NCBI GenBank assembly: GCA_031254905.1
Contig: JAIRTN010000027.1
Location: 1-7,447 of the forward strand
Origin: Coriobacteriales bacterium
Lineage (GTDB): Bacteria; Actinomycetota; Coriobacteriia; Coriobacteriales; UBA8131
DNA length: 7,447 nucleotides
Reading direction: 5' to 3'
The position numbers and the translations under genes were made by a program. Shown here one piece after another: positions 6,520 to 7,447 of this stretch. The notes beneath the pieces were generated by a model. The model was not told the origin of the DNA. It made no database searches and was given only the letters and a program-made list of their open reading frames with translations. Within the stretch, counting starts at the first letter, position 1. Each line of letters begins with the position of its first letter.

Positions 6520-6536
6520 TTGTGCGATAATCACAA
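6520..6536. promoter_or_regulatory. Inverted repeat TTGTG-N7-CACAA (possible operator)
   Basis: Perfect 5-base arms TTGTG (6520-6524) and CACAA (6532-6536) flank a 7-base spacer that contains the candidate -10 box of the plus-strand gene. A repressor bound here would block that promoter. No regulator gene is in the window, and 5-base arms can arise by chance. Confidence 0.3.
6523..6531 (+). promoter_or_regulatory. Candidate extended -10 promoter of the MetRS-like gene
   Basis: TGCGATAAT combines the TGn extension with GATAAT, one base from consensus. No good -35 hexamer is present at 16-18 nt, which extended -10 promoters tolerate. Transcription would begin near 6538, giving a leader of about 74 nt that includes the hairpin at 6545-6579. 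Confidence 0.42.
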
Positions 6537-6544
6537 GGATAAAG

Positions 6545-6579
6545 GAGTGCGGAGGCGATAACCGTATCGTTACGCACTC
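6545..6579 (+). promoter_or_regulatory. Two-tier hairpin in the leader of the MetRS-like gene
   Basis: GAGTGCG (6545-6551) pairs perfectly with CGCACTC (6573-6579). Inside it CGATA (6556-6560) pairs with TATCG (6565-6569) around the loop ACCG. The two stems are separated by an asymmetric internal loop, GAGG opposite TTA. It ends 22 nt before the AGGAG ribosome site. It could be a protein-bound or ligand-sensing leader element, or simply a stable fold. There is no U-run, so it is not a terminator. Confidence 0.45.
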
Positions 6580-6601
6580 GTACCGCGACGGACAAATCGA
6601 C

Positions 6602-6606
6602 AGGAG
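6602..6606 (+). promoter_or_regulatory. Ribosome binding site that sets the GTG start of the MetRS-like gene
   Basis: AGGAG lies five bases before GTG at 6612. The next in-frame ATG is codon 25, inside the conserved TAGMPYGN segment, so it cannot be the start. A TTG at 6609 is in frame but too close to the AGGAG. Confidence 0.75.
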
Positions 6607-6611
6607 TTTTG

Positions 6612-7447
6612 GTGGAGCAAACAGAGGAAGTCGCGCGGGCGCAGCGCCCGAGTTTCCCCAAGCGAGCAATCGTCACCGCTGGGATGCCCTACGGAAACAA
6701 GGGGCTGCATTTTGGCCATATTGGCGGAGTTTTTGTGCCGGCCGATGTTTTTGCCCGGTTTTTGCGGGACAGGATAGGTCCGCAGAATGTGCTGTTTGTC
6801 TGCGGGACGGATTGCTACGGCTCCCCCATCGACGAGGGCTACCGGAGGCTTACGCGCGATGAGGGCTTCACGGGCAGCATTGCCGATTACGTGCGGGCAA
6901 ACCACGACGCACAGGCCGCCACGCTGCGAAGCTACGACATCTCGCTGGACATCTTTGAGGGGTCAGGGCTTGGCAAGGCGAAGACCGTCCACGAGGATTT
7001 TACGCGCTTCATTATCCAGCGCCTGTACGATAACGGACATCTCCACCGCGTTACCACCGCGCAGTTTTTTGACGAGGAGGCGCAGAGTTTTCTCAACGGC
7101 CGTCAGGTTACGGGGCGTTGCCCGGTGCCGGGCTGCAAGTCCGAGCATGCCTACGCGGATGAATGCGACCTCGGCCACCAATACATGCCCGCCGACCTCA
7201 TTGCGCCCATCAGCGCGCTTTCTGGCAAGACGCCCGTCATGCGCGACGTTTCCAACTGGTATTTCGACCTGCCGTCCTTCCGCGAGCTGCTCAAGGATTA
7301 CGTTGAGGCTCTGGTTGACGAGGGCCAGACGCGCGCCGTTGTGTCGACGACCATCGACGAGTTTCTTGTTCCGCCCATAATTTACGTGAAGAATGAATGT
7401 GCCGATGCCTACGCCCAGCTTGCAGAGGCTCTCCCCGCGCACCAGTT
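6612..7447 (+). CDS. Methionyl-tRNA synthetase-like class I tRNA ligase (5' part, truncated by window)
   Basis: The first 278 residues of a class I aminoacyl-tRNA synthetase closest to MetRS, which charges tRNA with methionine using ATP. The Rossmann core opens with AIVTAGMPYGNKGLHFGH (19-36). HFGH is the HIGH signature, and Tyr27 corresponds to the methionine-contacting Tyr15 of E. coli MetRS. VCGTDCYGSPI (63-73) aligns with the CADDAHGTPI motif: Asp67 matches the amino-group-binding Asp52, but the usual His is Tyr69. The zinc insert is altered, with Cys170-X4-Cys175 and Cys185-X3-His189 in place of two CX2C pairs. SGKTPVMRDVSNWYFDLPSF (204-223) closely follows the E. coli type. After that, VVSTTIDEFLVPPIIYVKNE departs from the canonical WFESGL/RD...WG segment, suggesting an insert or a specialised paralogue. 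KMSKS and the anticodon domain lie outside. GTG start with AGGAG at five bases. Transcribed divergently from the aldolase. Confidence 0.85.
   Translation, partial: MEQTEEVARAQRPSFPKRAIVTAGMPYGNKGLHFGHIGGVFVPADVFARFLRDRIGPQNVLFVCGTDCYGSPIDEGYRRLTRDEGFTGSIADYVRANHDAQAATLRSYDISLDIFEGSGLGKAKTVHEDFTRFIIQRLYDNGHLHRVTTAQFFDEEAQSFLNGRQVTGRCPVPGCKSEHAYADECDLGHQYMPADLIAPISALSGKTPVMRDVSNWYFDLPSFRELLKDYVEALVDEGQTRAVVSTTIDEFLVPPIIYVKNECADAYAQLAEALPAHQ

Noticed and set aside
6574..6600. T-box-like core (GTACCGCG) before a tRNA ligase gene
   Set aside because: Only the ACCGCG half matches. The AGGGTGG half is absent (GCACTCG here), the leader is too short for a specifier stem, and there is no terminator.
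6137..6862. Plus-strand frame of 241 residues spanning the aldolase start and the divergent promoter
   Set aside because: It crosses the intergenic region and continues in the wrong frame of the MetRS-like gene; no recognisable domain.
6787..7380. Frames of 197 (plus) and 159 residues (minus) inside the MetRS-like gene
   Set aside because: Arg/Ser-rich out-of-frame translations of a gene with clear class I synthetase motifs.

Overview
The window looks like chromosomal housekeeping DNA from a fairly GC-rich anaerobe. The best guess is a Coriobacteriia (Eggerthellaceae-like) actinobacterium. This rests on the combination of a stand-alone bacterial Elp3, a LemA plus TPM-domain pair, a QueA with inserts and a divergent MetRS-like ligase with a GTDCYGSPI motif. 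It is a judgement from remembered families, not a database result. There are no phage, IS, CRISPR, rRNA or tRNA genes that I can see.

Layout. Six complete genes lie on the minus strand and one truncated gene lies on the plus strand. Reading in the minus direction, a first unit runs class II aldolase (5716-6420), queA (4520-5719), lipase-like alpha/beta hydrolase (3662-4507). The first two overlap by four bases (ATGA), and the third starts 12 nt after the queA stop with its ribosome site inside the queA end. A 166-nt gap (3496-3661) with a hairpin follows. A second unit then runs lemA (2932-3495), TPM-domain membrane protein (2004-2876), elp3 (131-1978), with gaps of 55 and 25 nt. Positions 1-130 are mostly non-coding and may hold the first codons of a further minus-strand gene. 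A 191-nt divergent region (6421-6611) separates the aldolase from the MetRS-like gene, which leaves the window at 7447. It carries candidate promoters in both directions, an inverted repeat over one -10 box and a two-tier hairpin in the plus-strand leader.

How the genes fit together. Three of the seven products act on tRNA: Elp3 (cm5U family at wobble uridine 34), QueA (queuosine at wobble guanosine 34) and a MetRS-like ligase. QueA consumes SAM as a ribosyl donor and Elp3 is a radical-SAM protein. The class II aldolase belongs to a superfamily that includes fuculose-phosphate aldolases and the aldolases that salvage methylthioribulose/deoxyribulose phosphates from SAM by-products, so a link is possible but unproven. 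LemA and TPM are membrane-associated proteins that commonly occur side by side.

The points most worth following are the MetRS-like ligase, with altered zinc knuckle and altered segment after it; the Elp3 that lacks the Cys-rich motif of eukaryotic/archaeal Elp3 and carries a large helical insert; and the structured divergent promoter region.
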